Shown one piece after another: positions 46,406-57,768 of a stretch of DNA of 64,000 bases. The notes below the pieces were generated by a model. That model was not told the origin of the DNA. It did not search any database and worked only from the letters and a program-made list of their open reading frames with translations. Made by a program: the position numbers and the translations under genes. The stretch is from positions 10,354,001 to 10,418,000 of the forward strand of contig NC_083386.1 in the NCBI RefSeq assembly GCF_031755915.1, in the 5' to 3' direction. Position 1 is the stretch's first letter; every line of letters begins with the position of its first letter. Source of the DNA: Ziziphus jujuba. Lineage: Eukaryota; Streptophyta; Magnoliopsida; Rosales; Rhamnaceae.

Positions 46406-47610
46406 ATGATTGCAATGGAGGAAACTAGTCGAAATCAAGTAGTAGTAGTAGTAGGTTATACAATTTAATGGTGTGATTAAATATTATGAGTATGCTTTAG
46501 GGTCGGTTTCTATATTGCTTTAAGGTCAGAAACACTTCACAAGTGTTTGTTGAATTTTCTGATTGCAACAGAATATTAAAGGAAATTGAAAGAAAAGAAA
46601 ACCCAAAAAAACAAAATTGAAGAATAAGTAGAAAGCAGTTATGGTTAAAATCTGCTTCAAATGTTGAATCATTTGTTTTCTTGCTTATATGACACTCACC
46701 ATCCTGCTAGATATCATAATTTAATTACATAACTTCATTTTGATTTTATGTTGGTTTCTTGTTTATGGTTATGAAGGTGAGCGGTAGTTTTGCAGAGGAG
46801 TTTCACTTGGAAAGTTTGCAGCATCAAATAGAAAGTGATCTTATGCCAAGTGCCCAATGTGACCAAAGTGATTCTTATGGTATCCTTTTAGTTATATGTT
46901 CTATGGCGAATTATATAAGTTAACTTCTTCTTTTTTTGTTTACAATTAGTTAATATTTAAAAAAGATGTTATACCTGCTATATGGACCATGAGGTATACT
47001 ATCTATGTTGTTTAGTTTGCCTTAATTTCTTTTTGTTTAGTTTTCAGCCAAGGTTGGAATTTCTTAGGCCTGGCTAGTGGAACATTATTAATTTTCAAGT
47101 TGATTATAAATATGCAGTTGGGGATAGGATAGGTGAACTGTCTTATACTTACTCCTATTTTATGAATTTGAGGTTGGTTGCGGAGATGTGGCATTAGTTT
47201 GCTTGTGGTTTTGTATTATAGGCTAATGGCACTCAAGACTTCCATGATAAACTAATATTTACAGATTGAGAAACCTATACTATTGGTTACAATTCCAAAA
47301 ATGTGCTTGAAAATGAGGTCAGGTGCATATCGTTATCCTTATGCACTTGATTATGAGGTTGATGTAGTGTCCCTCCTTAACATATGGAAGTTGTGGGTTT
47401 TTTTTTTTTTTTTTTCCTGTCTAGAAGTAATAATCGTTGCCCCCACACCCTTTCTGTGAATTTCATGTAACAATTGGTGTATTACTAGAGTGGATATCGT
47501 GATGGTCTCATAGCAAGAGAAGAAGTTGTAGCACAAGAGGGATTTAATATTGGCTTTAAGGAACCAGTCCTTGTTGGGTACAAATGGGGTCTAGTTAGAG
47601 GTGATACCAG
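46406..47610 (+). pseudogene. YAE1/LTO1-like (deca-GX3) gene, apparently truncated
   Basis: The YAE1-LTO1 pair loads iron-sulfur clusters on the ABCE1/Rli1 protein. The clearest exon is 47489-47610, encoding GYRDGLIAREEVVAQEGFNI then GFKEPVLVGYKWGLVRG. This is the spaced-glycine deca-GX3 motif of the family, ended by a normal donor (ccag|gtaata). Likely upstream exons are 46406-46438 (MIAMEETSRNQ) and 46777-46879 (VSGSFAEEFHLESLQHQ.., donor g|gtatcc). I could not find the exon that should link them to the motif, nor the C-terminal exon. Instead a TBL fragment follows 250 bp later. It is therefore probably a truncated or dead copy, although an unseen exon could rescue it. Confidence 0.6.
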
Positions 47611-47631
47611 GTAATAGAAAACAAAAGAGGA

Positions 47632-47760
47632 AAAGAATTTGAATGCTCTGTTGCTTATAGAGTTTTAAATGAAATTGCTATAAGCATATGATTAAAAAAG
47701 AATTTAAATGCTCTGTTGCTCATAGAGTTTTTAATGAAGTTGCTATAAACATGTGATTAA
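47632..47760. repeat. 65-bp tandem duplication, 2 copies
   Basis: Two copies starting at 47632 and 47697, both carrying 'aatgctctgttgct' followed by 'atagagttt', 'aatgaa' and 'ttgctataa'. The duplication lies just after the last recognisable YAE1-like exon. Confidence 0.8.
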
Positions 47761-47854
47761 CTTCTTTTCTCTGCTACTTTTGTTTTCCTGTTTTGTCCAA
47801 TCTGCATCCCTATGAACTGCCTTCACTTTAGTTCATGAGGACTAGAAAGAGAGC

Positions 47855-48435
47855 ATTTAAATTCTCAATATGGTAACCAAACTCTCAAAGACATGAATTG
47901 TATGGTTGCTTTTCATAAGGGTTTGACAACATGGGCTAAGTGGGTGGATTCTATGATGAATCATAGTAAAACTAAAGTCATCTTCCAAGGAATTTCTCTT
48001 ACCCACTACCACTAAGTTTACTTCTTTCCCATCACCAATTTTTTTTTTTTTTTTTGAAAACCAAAAATTAATTTCGTGAATTTCTCTGATGCTTTTTTTT
48101 TTCTTTCTTTTTTTTTCCTTTTCATATTTAGTGGCAAGGGATTGGAATGAGCTAGGGGTGACAAACTGTGGAAATGAGACAAAACTCCTAAGTGGATTAG
48201 TTATCGAGGTGGATTGCCCAAGGAATTATATGTGGTGAAAGATGTATTAACTGGAATGAGAAAACATGTTCATCTGCTGGACATAACAACTTTATCACAA
48301 CTCAGAAAAGATGCACATCCTGGATTTTATAATGGCTTTAGGCCATGGACTGTAACCATTGGTGTATTGCTGGACTTTCAGATACTTGGAATCAACTTTT
48401 TATGCATTCCTCATAATTGTCATGCTTGTTCTGGT
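47855..48435 (+). pseudogene. Trichome birefringence-like (TBL) xylan/pectin O-acetyltransferase fragment
   Basis: TBL proteins acetylate cell-wall polysaccharides in the Golgi. Exon remains are 47855-48014 ([46 protein letters not shown], then a stop in place of a donor) and 48131-48435. The second exon changes frame at least twice. One frame reads RDWNELGVTNCGNET, the next SYRGGLPKELYVVKDVLTGM with LLDITTLSQLRKDAHPGFYN, and the third MDCNHWCIAGLSDTWNQL. The last includes the catalytic D..H of the family's DxxH motif (DCNH). The N-terminal half, with the membrane anchor and GDS motif, is absent. Frameshifts and missing halves make it a pseudogene. Confidence 0.85.
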
Positions 48436-48854
48436 ATGTTTAGTTTATAAAAATGATCATACGGTTACTTAGGTCCTTCCTTCCATAGATCACCATTTTT
48501 AAGGGAATCAAGTATCAAAACACGACCGATCTTTTCATTTTCAATGTCAACCAGATATTGAGAGTTAAACATCATTAATGAAACTCTACAATCCTCATAA
48601 TTTAGAGTATTTAATATATTCATAATTTGAACCATAAATTTGCACAACTCTTTGATTTTTTTTTTTCCCTGGTAAATATGTCATTCAATCGCCCACTCTT
48701 TAATTCTTTGATTGTTAAATATGTCATTTGATAGTTTTCTGACCTTGCATGTTACATTAGTATATGAGTCTTTGGAAAATTGCATGGTGACGGAGGAATG
48801 AGGCAAGGTTGCATGAGTCAAACATATAAGGGATTCAAAGTGGGTGAGACTAAG

Positions 48855-49425
48855 ACAAAGTTATGAAAAAGTTCTCAAATTGGCATAAAAATTTGATTAT
48901 CGTAGGGTCTTCGGTAATTACCAATGAAACCTATGGTAATCAATTTGTCCTTGCTTGAAAAATTACTGTAGGTTTCATCGGTAATTACCGAAACTCTTAT
49001 GGTAATCATATTTTATCAATTGTTTTGCCCCCACAAGTCCCCTAAGGTGTGTTAAATGCAACAACATGCAAAAATACTTTTTTCAATGATTCTAAGAAGA
49101 AAAAACTCTAAAAGTTCTAAAAAAGTTCTCAAATTGGCACAAAAATTTGATTATCGTAGGGCCTTCGGTAATTACCGATGAAACTTACGGTAATCAATTT
49201 GTAATTGCTGGAAAAATTACCCTCGGTAATTCACTTTGTTTGTAATTTTCTCACTTTTTCCAAATCTTTTGTGGATTCTTTTGTCAAAATCATTAATAAA
49301 ATTATATTTAGCATGCTCTTGGTAGAAACACACATTATCAAAGGTTGTCGGATTGAATTATGATGATTTGTTTTGAAAAAATTGAACAAATATAAATTGA
49401 GGCCACCAATACAATATTCTTGCCA
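48855..49425. repeat. Palindromic satellite, left block (2 inverted units plus 1 forward unit)
   Basis: Two units of about 264 bp (gttctcaaattggca at 48871 and 49135) match the reverse complement of the big array at 51425-52810. Near 49230-49250 the orientation flips. From there to about 49425 runs a diverged unit in forward orientation (ttagcatgctcttggtagaaacacacatta), resembling the right end of the big array at about 52960-53060. Core motifs are TCGGTAATTACCGA-like palindromes and 'gtttcatcggtaattaccga'. Confidence 0.8.
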
Positions 49426-50336
49426 TACCATTATTTTCTTGTTGACAACAAACCATCAAATATACCATATATGTAAAAGGCTAAAATATAAATATAAATA
49501 TTTGGACAAACATATGTATATATGGTATAAATAATACTACCAACAACACAGTGGCAAAAAAAATATATAATGATAACAAACTTTTATTGATTCGAATTTA
49601 AAAGACACATGACAAAAACATTACAAGTTATCATTAACAAAATTCTAATACAATTTTGTATCATACTCAATCTATGTAGTATGCAATTAGAATGATTGTT
49701 AAGCTATTCTTTCCGTTGCATTATTCTTAAGGGTTCTCTATGAAGGGAGTTGCAGATTGTCATAGCAGATGAGAGACTTAAGTACAAATTAAATGGGAAG
49801 AAAAAATAACATGTTAAGAGCTGATTATGTGTTATGGCATATCTTTGAACAAATTGAATGGAAGACATAATAACTGTGATTTTTCTTTGTCTTCGAAGGC
49901 CAAAACGATGTCGTTTAAGACTGACCCTAGTAGTAATGTTATTCGGTTTCTATTTGTATCATACTCGATCTATGAAGATGTAGAATAAAATTTATTGGAT
50001 AAAATAAAATGGAAGTCCACAATTAGAGCTCCAACCTTATAAGGACATTCTCCAACCTTATACCAAAACTCCTGTCCTCATAGTAACGAGGTTCTGAAAC
50101 AAGAAATTTGAAGTCCACAATTAGAGCTCCAATGAAACAAGAAATTTGAAGTCCACAATTTGTAGTGGTACATTTTGAGCATGTAGTTTGAAACTAATTA
50201 AATGGGGTCCTGTTCAATGTGTAAAATGAATTAAACAGGGGAAAAGAAGAAGAAGGAAAACTTACTATAGCCTTGAAATCAAAATACAAATAATAGAGGA
50301 AAGAAGTAGTAAAACACACTTGCCTTCATGAACATT
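49426..50336. other. Non-coding stretch between satellite block and aminopeptidase fragment
   Basis: No gene recognised. A short imperfect duplication near 50000-50170 repeats 'aagtccacaattagagctcc' and 'gaaacaagaaatttg'. Confidence 0.5.
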
Positions 50337-51080
50337 AAGGTAAGACCCAATTCCATTTGGGCCTATACCATGCCGATAATCAAGACCATTTTTCCATAGT
50401 GGAACTCGAGCAAGAATGTCTAGGGCATTCCTTATAGGAAAATGAACATGTACCTTCCTATCACAAACTTACAAGAATATGGTCAATACATTTCACCTAA
50501 AATGAAATACATTATTTGAAAAAGAAAATAAAATACCATTGGTTCCATTAGGAAATCGAGCATTGCCAAGTGCAATATGACCCTTGAGGACCTGCAAAAT
50601 GAAGCAAACAAAATTACTTTGCAATACTTGAAAAAAAATATAATAATAATAATGATAATAAAAAGGAAAAACAAAATAGATTAGCACTTACTGCAGTATA
50701 GCATGGTTTCTCATGTTCTGATGGTTTTCCAAAATGAACTGTCCTTCTTATATCAGTTGTTCGATGTAAATACTGAATAAATGCCCATAAAGATAACCAC
50801 TTATAAGTTAAAAATGTATTAATAGAAAACATAGTCTATCTAGCTAAAATATTTAATAAAAATAAGTGCATGAATGTAGTTTGTAATTTTTACATAATTG
50901 TTACTAGTCAAGTACATATAATAGTTAATTATAGCTAACAAGCCTTCGCTCCTGAGTCAAAAAGATATATGCTATATGGATTAAACTCAGCACAAGTTTC
51001 TACTTGTGACGCATAATGGATGATTGCAGCATTTGGACCAACCAACGAAATAGTAGGAAAACTTAAGCCTCTAAAATGCT
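50337..51080 (-). pseudogene. Aminopeptidase P (Xaa-Pro aminopeptidase) fragment
   Basis: Aminopeptidase P removes an N-terminal residue followed by proline, using two metal ions. Exon remains on the minus strand follow the family order: about 51080-50947 (FRGLSFPTISLVGPNAAIIH, then YSIYLFDSGAK, which keeps a metal-binding Asp); 50768-50697 (YLHRTTDIRRTVHFGKPSEH, EKPCYTA, with the second Asp); 50590-50536 (VLKGHIALGNARFPNGTNG); and about 50450-50337 ([20 protein letters not shown] then [15 protein letters not shown]). The family's HGTGHG motif has become HGIGPNG, so an essential histidine is lost. The last exon cannot be joined in frame, and two donors read GC instead of GT. The N-terminal two thirds and the C-terminus are missing. 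It lies between two satellite blocks. Confidence 0.85.
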
Positions 51081-51424
51081 ACAGATATAACAGAAAAGAA
51101 TATCTCTATCATGACAAATTTTGTAAGAAAAACATATTTCTCTAGTGTATTACATAATTCAAATTTCAGTTGCTAATTAAAGCAAAGCCCTGACATGTAA
51201 TGTATAATTAAATTAGCTTCACTTTTCCAAGGATTTTTTATTAGACCCATGCTATGCTAACTAGAAAATCTATCAAAATTATCATTATTTGGTCCATAAG
51301 ATAAGAAACAAACATAAAACTGTTTTGAGGAATGGTACCCCAACATTTTCAACTATATCACTTTTTAAGAAGAACATTTAAAAGTGGTTGATAAAGTATG
51401 AATTAACATATTCATGTCAAAGTT
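51081..51424. other. Non-coding stretch
   Basis: Nothing recognisable. It joins the aminopeptidase fragment to the right satellite array. Confidence 0.5.
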
Positions 51425-53110
51425 CATTTAAAAGTGGAAAACCCTTTATTTTTTTCATATGTTGAACGAAACACACATTAGGGGACTTATGGGAGTCAAA
51501 ACATTTATCAACTGTAATTACCAAAAGTCCTTCGATGATTACCGATGAAACCTTCGGTAATTTTTCCAGCAAAGGCAATTTGATTACCGATGGTTTCATC
51601 GATAATTACCAAAGGTTCTATGGTAATCAAATTTTTTTTGGCAATTTTAGAACGTTTTCTTAACTTTATGGGGATTTTGCTGTTTAGGATCATTGATGAA
51701 TGTATATTTTGCATGTTGTGGCACAAAACACACATTAGGAGACTTGTGGGAATCAAAGAAATTGTCAACTGTAATTACCGAAGGGCCTTCGGTAATTACC
51801 AATAAAATCTTCGGTAATTTTTCCAGCAACGGTAATTTGATTACCGATGGTTTCATCGGTAATTACCGAAAGTCCTACAGTAATCAAATTTTTTTGCAAT
51901 TTTAAAACTTTTTCCAAACTTTATGGGAATTTTTCTGTTTAGGATCATTGATGAATGTATATTTTGCATGTTGTTGCACGAAACACACATTAGGGGACTT
52001 GTGGGAGTCAAAAAATTTGTCAACTGTAATTACCGAAGGGCCTTTGGTAATTACCGATTAAACCTTCGGTAATTTTTCCAGCAAGGGCAATTTGATTACC
52101 GATGATTTTATCGGTAATTACCGAAGGCCTTATGGTAATAAATTTTTTTTGGCAATTTTAGAACTTTTTCCCGAACTTTATGGGGATTTTGCTGTTTAGG
52201 ATCATTGATGAATGTATATTTTACATGTTGTTGCACGAAACACACATTAAGGGATTTGTGGGAGTAAAAAATTTATCAACTGTAATAACCGAAGGGCCTT
52301 TGGTAATTACAGATGAAACCTTCAGTAATTTTTCTAGCAAGGACAATTTGATTACCGATTGTTTCATCGGTAATTACTGAAGGCCCTACGGTAATCAAAT
52401 TTTTTTGGCAATTTTATAACTTTTTCTGAACTTTATGGGGATTTTGTTGTTTAGAGTCATTGATGAATGTATATTTTTCATGTTGTTGCACAAAACAGAC
52501 ATTAGGGGACTTGTGGGAGTCAAAAAATTTGTCAACTGTAATAACCAAAGGACCTTCGGTAATTTTTCTAGCAAGGGCAATTTGATTACCGATGGTTTCA
52601 TTGGTAATTACCGAAGATCCTACGGTAATCAAAATGTTTTGGCAATTTTAGAACTTTTTTCGAACTTTATAGAGATTTTGCTGTTTAGGATCATTGATGA
52701 ATGTATATTTTGCATGTTGTTGCACAAAACACACATTAGGGGACTTGTGGGAGTCAAAAAATTTGTCAACTGTAATTACCGAAAGGCCTTCGATAATTAC
52801 CGATGAAACCGTTAGCATCAGTAATTACTGATGCACCATCCGTATTGATTTTTTTTAAAAATATTTTTACTTCTTAAGTTCTGTTTCTCTCTTATTTGGT
52901 TTCGGATAAACATATTTAAATGTTTTTACTTCTTAATGTCTTTTTTTCTTTAATTTTGTCAATGGTTATCATTAATAAAGCTAGATTTAACACGTTCTTG
53001 GTGGAAACACACACTATTGAAGTTGTCGGATGGAATTGTGGTGATTCTTTTGTGACAGTGGACAAATGTCAATTACCGACGATGCATCAGTACTTACCGT
53101 TGGGCATTAA
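51425..53110. repeat. Palindromic satellite, right block (about 5-6 units of about 255 bp)
   Basis: The anchor 'aggatcattgatgaatgtat' (or close variants) occurs at 51686, 51941, 52198, 52453 and 52687, with spacings of 255, 257, 255 and 234 bp. A partial unit precedes the first anchor and a diverged unit follows (about 52920-53110). Each unit has one half dense in ATTACCGAAGG/CCTTCGGTAAT and ATTACCGATGAAACC/GGTTTCATCGGTAAT inverted pairs, and another half without them (caaaacacacattaggggac). The hairpin half would form strong cruciforms. Confidence 0.92.
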
Positions 53111-54652
53111 TAGCATCCTTGTAATAGTAAGAAACTTACAAAATACTGAACACAGAATGATATTTTACTAACACAATATAATAGATGACTTATAAAAAGG
53201 AGAAATGCAAATCTAAAAGAGATTGAAAGAAGCTTTCAAGCTGGAAATATTCTCCAATTTAAAACTAACTAAATTTGAATGCATACCATTAAAACAAGTT
53301 CAAATGGTCCCAGGAATTTTAATCTTTCATCTATATGATTAAGTTTGGGGCTTTGAGATTTTATATCATAACGGCATATGGTTATACGGATGGGGTCCAT
53401 TTAAGCATTAAAAGTGCCTTTTTTTTTTTTTTTTTAATGATGAATTAAGAAGATATCTCCTGCTAGATACTATTAGTACTATAGGCACTATATCAATGGT
53501 CCCATATGCCACATGGCCATTACAGAAGTATAGGACCTTACGAGATGATAAAATGGTAAATCAAAACACAGCAGAGTTGAATCGGCTTTTTTCTGCTGCA
53601 CTGGTGGTAAAAGTGGCTTGTTCAAATGAAGGGTAGGAACAAATATAGCAGATAATTATGAACATAAGTACGCTACTAGACAAACCTGCCCTTGTCATCC
53701 AGGCCCAATAAATTATCTCCAACTGGCCCCTACAACAAATGACAATTGGATTTTGTTACGTTGAAGGAGAATGACTGTCTACACAAGAAGCAGAGCTCGT
53801 TTAGATCTTCATAGAAATTTAGTAATGCCCAAAAAAAAAAAAAAAAAAAGGCAAAGAACAAAGGTCCCACCTTAATTAATTAGATGTTGGGGGACAAAGA
53901 ACCATTTCTGTTCTATGCCACAACTAAGCAAAAGTCCTTGTATCAAATTAAAATTATTTTGTTTTGGAAAGGCTAAAGAATGAAGATGATAAAAACAAGC
54001 ATCATAGAGATATAACGATTGAAAGACACTAATTTTCATTTTCATTCTTTTTGTTCCATAATAGAAAAGAACAAAATAAGTAAAAGAGTACTTACCAACA
54101 TGTATAATATATATACATTCTTGTATGGTTCGCATTTTTTTCCCCCTCTCTGCAATCTCACAGGTTTAGAAAAATTACCTCTTCAAGTACCTTCTAACCT
54201 ATATATTAACACTTCTTCATTCACTTAAGATATAGTCCCTTCCAAAAAAAGCAAAAATTTAACAGCTGGTTTTTATTTCCTTCTAGTGTCTCTATATCCT
54301 CTCTCCCCTTTCAGATTAAGAATGGATGCAATATTAAATTGTTTCACAACTTGAGAAACCAAGCGGATACTGAGAGTACCAAAGTATTTGTTTATATAAC
54401 AATGAGCATAACAATATAGGACCCTTCTGAAAACATACCACACTCATTCTTGCTTTAACTTCAAAATAATAACTTAAATAAAATAATACAATTCATATTC
54501 TTGTGAACAATACAACTGAGGGGAAAGATTGATAGTCTCCTACAGAAAAAATCGTCTGAGATGAATTATCAAAAATAGCACCTCCAAGTGCTTCAAGAAT
54601 AAAAAATTTAAAAAATAAAATTTAAAAAAATTTTAAAAAAAAATTCAAAATG
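53111..54652. other. Intergenic DNA; one possible orphan exon
   Basis: Mostly unrecognised. On the minus strand at about 53688-53731 a 44-base segment is bounded by an acceptor (tgttgtag) and a donor (g|gtttgt) and encodes GPVGDNLLGLDDKG. I do not recognise its family. It may be an orphan exon like others nearby. Confidence 0.35.
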
Positions 54653-56296
54653 TTAATGGAATGGCATAAGGTAAAAAATTTGGCATTTTGAGACATATGA
54701 CATCTTTGTCGCTGCATGCTCAAACTTCTTGATAGTAACTTCATTCTCCTCCAAGCTAGTCTGAACAAAATACTTGACCCACCAGGATGAACTCCTCATC
54801 TTAGCCTTCAAAAAGGAAAATAAAAATAAAAATGCCAGTGTGTCCGTTATTTAGAAAATTAAATTGTTTATAAGATGATATTCAGACTAAAGCAGCCACG
54901 AGACACAGGAATATCGGCAGCACAACAATATGAGCTGAAATATTAAGATAAACCAGCCTTTCAAATGAAAACCTTTCATTCCTAAAGCAAAAAAGGTTGT
55001 TTTTTTTCTTCGGTAAGCTTCTTTGATTCCTAAACCTCTCCATCCAATCTCACCATCTCAAGCAAAGGAAGAATATCATGAAAATGATCAATAACAAAAT
55101 GTCAGCAGTTAATGTAATAGCTTACACAATGAATTAAACAACTTTTGAAATAAAAGAAAAGCATATGAAAAATAAGTTTCAAATGCAGATATTCTTACCA
55201 CCCTTCCATATTTGGATTCTGAAACTTTAGCTTTCCGATGACCAGGAGAGCCTGAATGGACATTTCAAAAGATGTCACTAGAAAACAATCATATATTTTT
55301 CATCCCAATATAGAAGTTTTACTACCATAAGTATCAAGCAAAGATTACTTTGAAGTTTGAACATCATAAAAGAGCAGTTTTCTCAAAGAACTGATATCAT
55401 TAAAATACTATGACTGTCCAGTACATTCAAACACAACAAGGAAAATCAAAATTTGCTGTCAAATAGAAATTTGAATATCAGAGAACCTTCTTTTAATTTA
55501 TTAAATGTTTAAAGCATCTCATAATATTACAACATAATTTATAAGAAAATTTTAAAAACATCCTACCACCTTTTGCTTTCGTTGGTATGTGGGAAGGCAT
55601 TAAGGAAAAAATCTTAAAGCATTCTAATTTAATAATTGTGAAACTTGGGATTGAGAAAAATGCACCAAGATTGGAAGATAACATCATAATCTCATATAAA
55701 TTTGGTTTTCATGGTCTTCGCTAAAAGATACTTATGTGCCAATTATCCATATATCTTATGTTCAGGAAGCACAGATTGCCAATTAAAGCAAAAAAAACAG
55801 TTACTAAAGACTCAGAATAAAGAGAGCATAAAGAGCAGCAACAGATAACCACATAGAAATGCAATTAACAAACAAAATACAGGGTAAAGCCTCTGTACTT
55901 TCACAAAATCTATTTAACAATTGTACGATCTTTTCACCTGTAAAGATCACAAGCCCATCAATAGATACCCTTGCCAGATCTGGGAGGGTCTTGTTAAGGT
56001 ACCTAGGAGACAAATATTCCAATGCATCTGAAACAATTACAAGAGAAAATGATTTTGGCCTGTATGGAAGTGGAAACTTGATGTCGGCAACAGGCACAAT
56101 GCCTTTCTTCACAAGAGCTTTGCAGTTTCTATCAGCATCCTCTATGTCATATGGTTCCACACCCGAGGCTTCAGTTTCTTTCTCCTTTAGCAATTTAGAA
56201 ACCACTGAACAAGTATCAGGGCCAACATGTAGAATTTTGTGCATGCTGTCACCATATGCTTTTGCTAGAATGGGAATTGCTCGTTGGACCTCCACC
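54653..56296 (-). CDS. CGR3: CGR2/CGR3-like pectin methyltransferase, C-terminal exons only
   Basis: CGR2 and CGR3 are Golgi proteins needed for homogalacturonan methylesterification. Three exons splice in frame: 56296-55938 (EVQRAIPILAKAYGDSMHKI, LHVGPDTCSVVSKLL, GVEPYDIEDADRNCKAL, ADIKFPLPYRPKSFSLVIVS, DALEYLSPRYLNKTLPDLAR), 55251-55199 (GSPGHRKAKVSESKYGRV) and 54805-54653 (AKMRSSSWWVKYFVQTSLEE, then FEHAATKMSYVSKCQIFYL, stop TAA). The stop is where the family ends. The usual first exon, with the N-terminal membrane anchor and glycine/serine-rich linker, was not found in the 2 kb upstream, where an unrelated SMP-domain exon sits instead. The reading frame itself is intact, so it is either a partial gene copy, a chimera, or a gene with a distant first exon. 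Confidence 0.75.
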
Positions 56297-56845
56297 CTGC
56301 ATAAAAATCACCTGGAAATAAAAGGAAGTTAAAATCCTCAAGAGAGGTGACACCATGGAAAGTTAAGCTCTTTTTCAGAAGGAACAATTTCAACTTAATC
56401 TACCATGAACTTTTATATAACTCTGCAATTGGGTTGACATTTCTACAATGTTCAAACAAGCGAGCAGCAAATATGCATTTTAAAGTTAGTTACTCAACAG
56501 TGAAGTACATTATGAATTGATTGATCATAGGCTACATTGTTCATGGAAAATATGGTTTAAGCATGGTCGAAGCCTTACTACACAGGAATAGCTAAAGGAA
56601 AGCTCTGGGGAAAAGAAATATCATCCGAGACTAAATCATCAAATACATAGTTATGCATCCATAATCACTCCATCTTTGATTTCAAAATCCAAAATTCATG
56701 AATAAATTCCAAGTAACACAAAATATGCAGCAACCAACATACGAATCACTGGCAATCTTCAGACAGATTGAAAACAAAAATGTTAAACAAACAAGAAAAA
56801 AGACCCAAAAAAAAAAATATATTTACCTTCAACCTTGCCAACAGC

Positions 56846-57080
56846 CTCCCTAATGTTGACAAATCCACCTGTCATATTAAAGCTGAATTGCAGTCAAGCA
56901 TAGCGAGTAAAACAAAAATATCCCGCAAAGTAGTTCTCAGCCAAAACGTGATTGATAAACAGTCTCCCTAATGTTGACAAATCCACCTGTCATATTAAAG
57001 CTGAATTGCAGTCAAGCATAGCGAGTATAACAAAAATATCCCGCAAAGTAGTTCTCAGCCAAAACGTGATTGATAAACAA
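56846..57080. repeat. 118-bp tandem duplication, 2 copies
   Basis: Copies begin at 56846 and 56964 (ctccctaatgttgacaaatc) and are almost identical through 'gtgattgataaaca'; only one or two bases differ (gagtaaaac against gagtataac). On the minus strand each copy carries an acceptor-like gacag followed by 'gtggatttgtcaac'. The first copy continues to a donor-like gaag|gtaaat at 56827, so the duplication may have copied part of a small exon (56868-56827). Confidence 0.9.
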
Positions 57081-57526
57081 ATTGTAAGAATTCTATCACG
57101 TATAGTATAGCCAGTTACTAAGGCGACAAAAGGAAAATGATAAAACCCATTCTTTATTAAACCAACATGTATGTTATTTCTAAATTCTTACAGACAATAA
57201 CAAATTGATCATAAATTTTGTGATATGATTACAGGGTTTAGATAATGAAAATTTGTGGTGGTCTATAACAAAAACTAGGAAATACACGATCAGACAATCA
57301 TTCCCAGAGAAGTTCATATTCCTAAAGTGCGGAATTATAAGATGCCATTATCAAAATCAGCTCTTTATGTGTGTTTTGCTTACACGTACGTGTGATAAGT
57401 TAACATGGATAGTAACAAGGTAAAAACAACCATACTAAGCTACGAATCAGTATCTTAAGACAGTATATTTTATGACAGTTGTGCTGTCAAATATGGCATA
57501 AAAAAGGCTCAGAATTTATGACATAC

Positions 57527-57768
57527 CCATTAAATTGAACAAGCGGAATGGTGCCAACACGAATTTGATTTTTGGAAGTGCAATGAAAGCCCATGAAACA
57601 GCTCCTACAAAAGGCTCTGTTGGTATCAATCTCAATTTGACCCAAAGTCCCCCATCAATGTCAAAATCTCGAACACCAATCGGCATCACAGTTGGTATAA
57701 TGCCAAACTTTAGTGACAGCATTAAAAGCATACAGGCACCTCCAGTATAACGGAGACCGATTTGATAC
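57527..57768 (-). pseudogene. Orphan exon of an NTMC2T5-like SMP/C2-domain protein
   Basis: Bounded by an acceptor (catccag) and a donor (g|gtatgt), it encodes YQIGLRYTGGACMLLMLSLK, FGIIPTVMPIGVRDFDIDGG, LWVKLRLIPTEPFVGAVSWA and LPKIKFVLAPFRLFNLMG without a stop. This is part of the SMP lipid-transfer domain of plant synaptotagmin-like NTMC2T5 proteins, which normally continue with a PVLSMFLTKLL segment and a C2 domain. Neither the preceding nor the following exons were found here. It lies 1.2 kb upstream of the CGR3-like exons on the same strand. Most likely a transposed or duplicated fragment. Confidence 0.75.

Noticed and set aside
51425..52810. CRISPR-like array
   Set aside because: Units are about 255 bp with conserved content throughout, not short repeats with unique spacers, and the genome is a plant nuclear genome.
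48855..53110. Definite CACTA transposon
   Set aside because: The subterminal motif style fits, but no CACTA terminal inverted repeats or 3-bp target duplication were found at plausible borders.
53872..54228. Short frames on both strands near 54 kb
   Set aside because: AT-rich, overlapping, and without recognisable domains.
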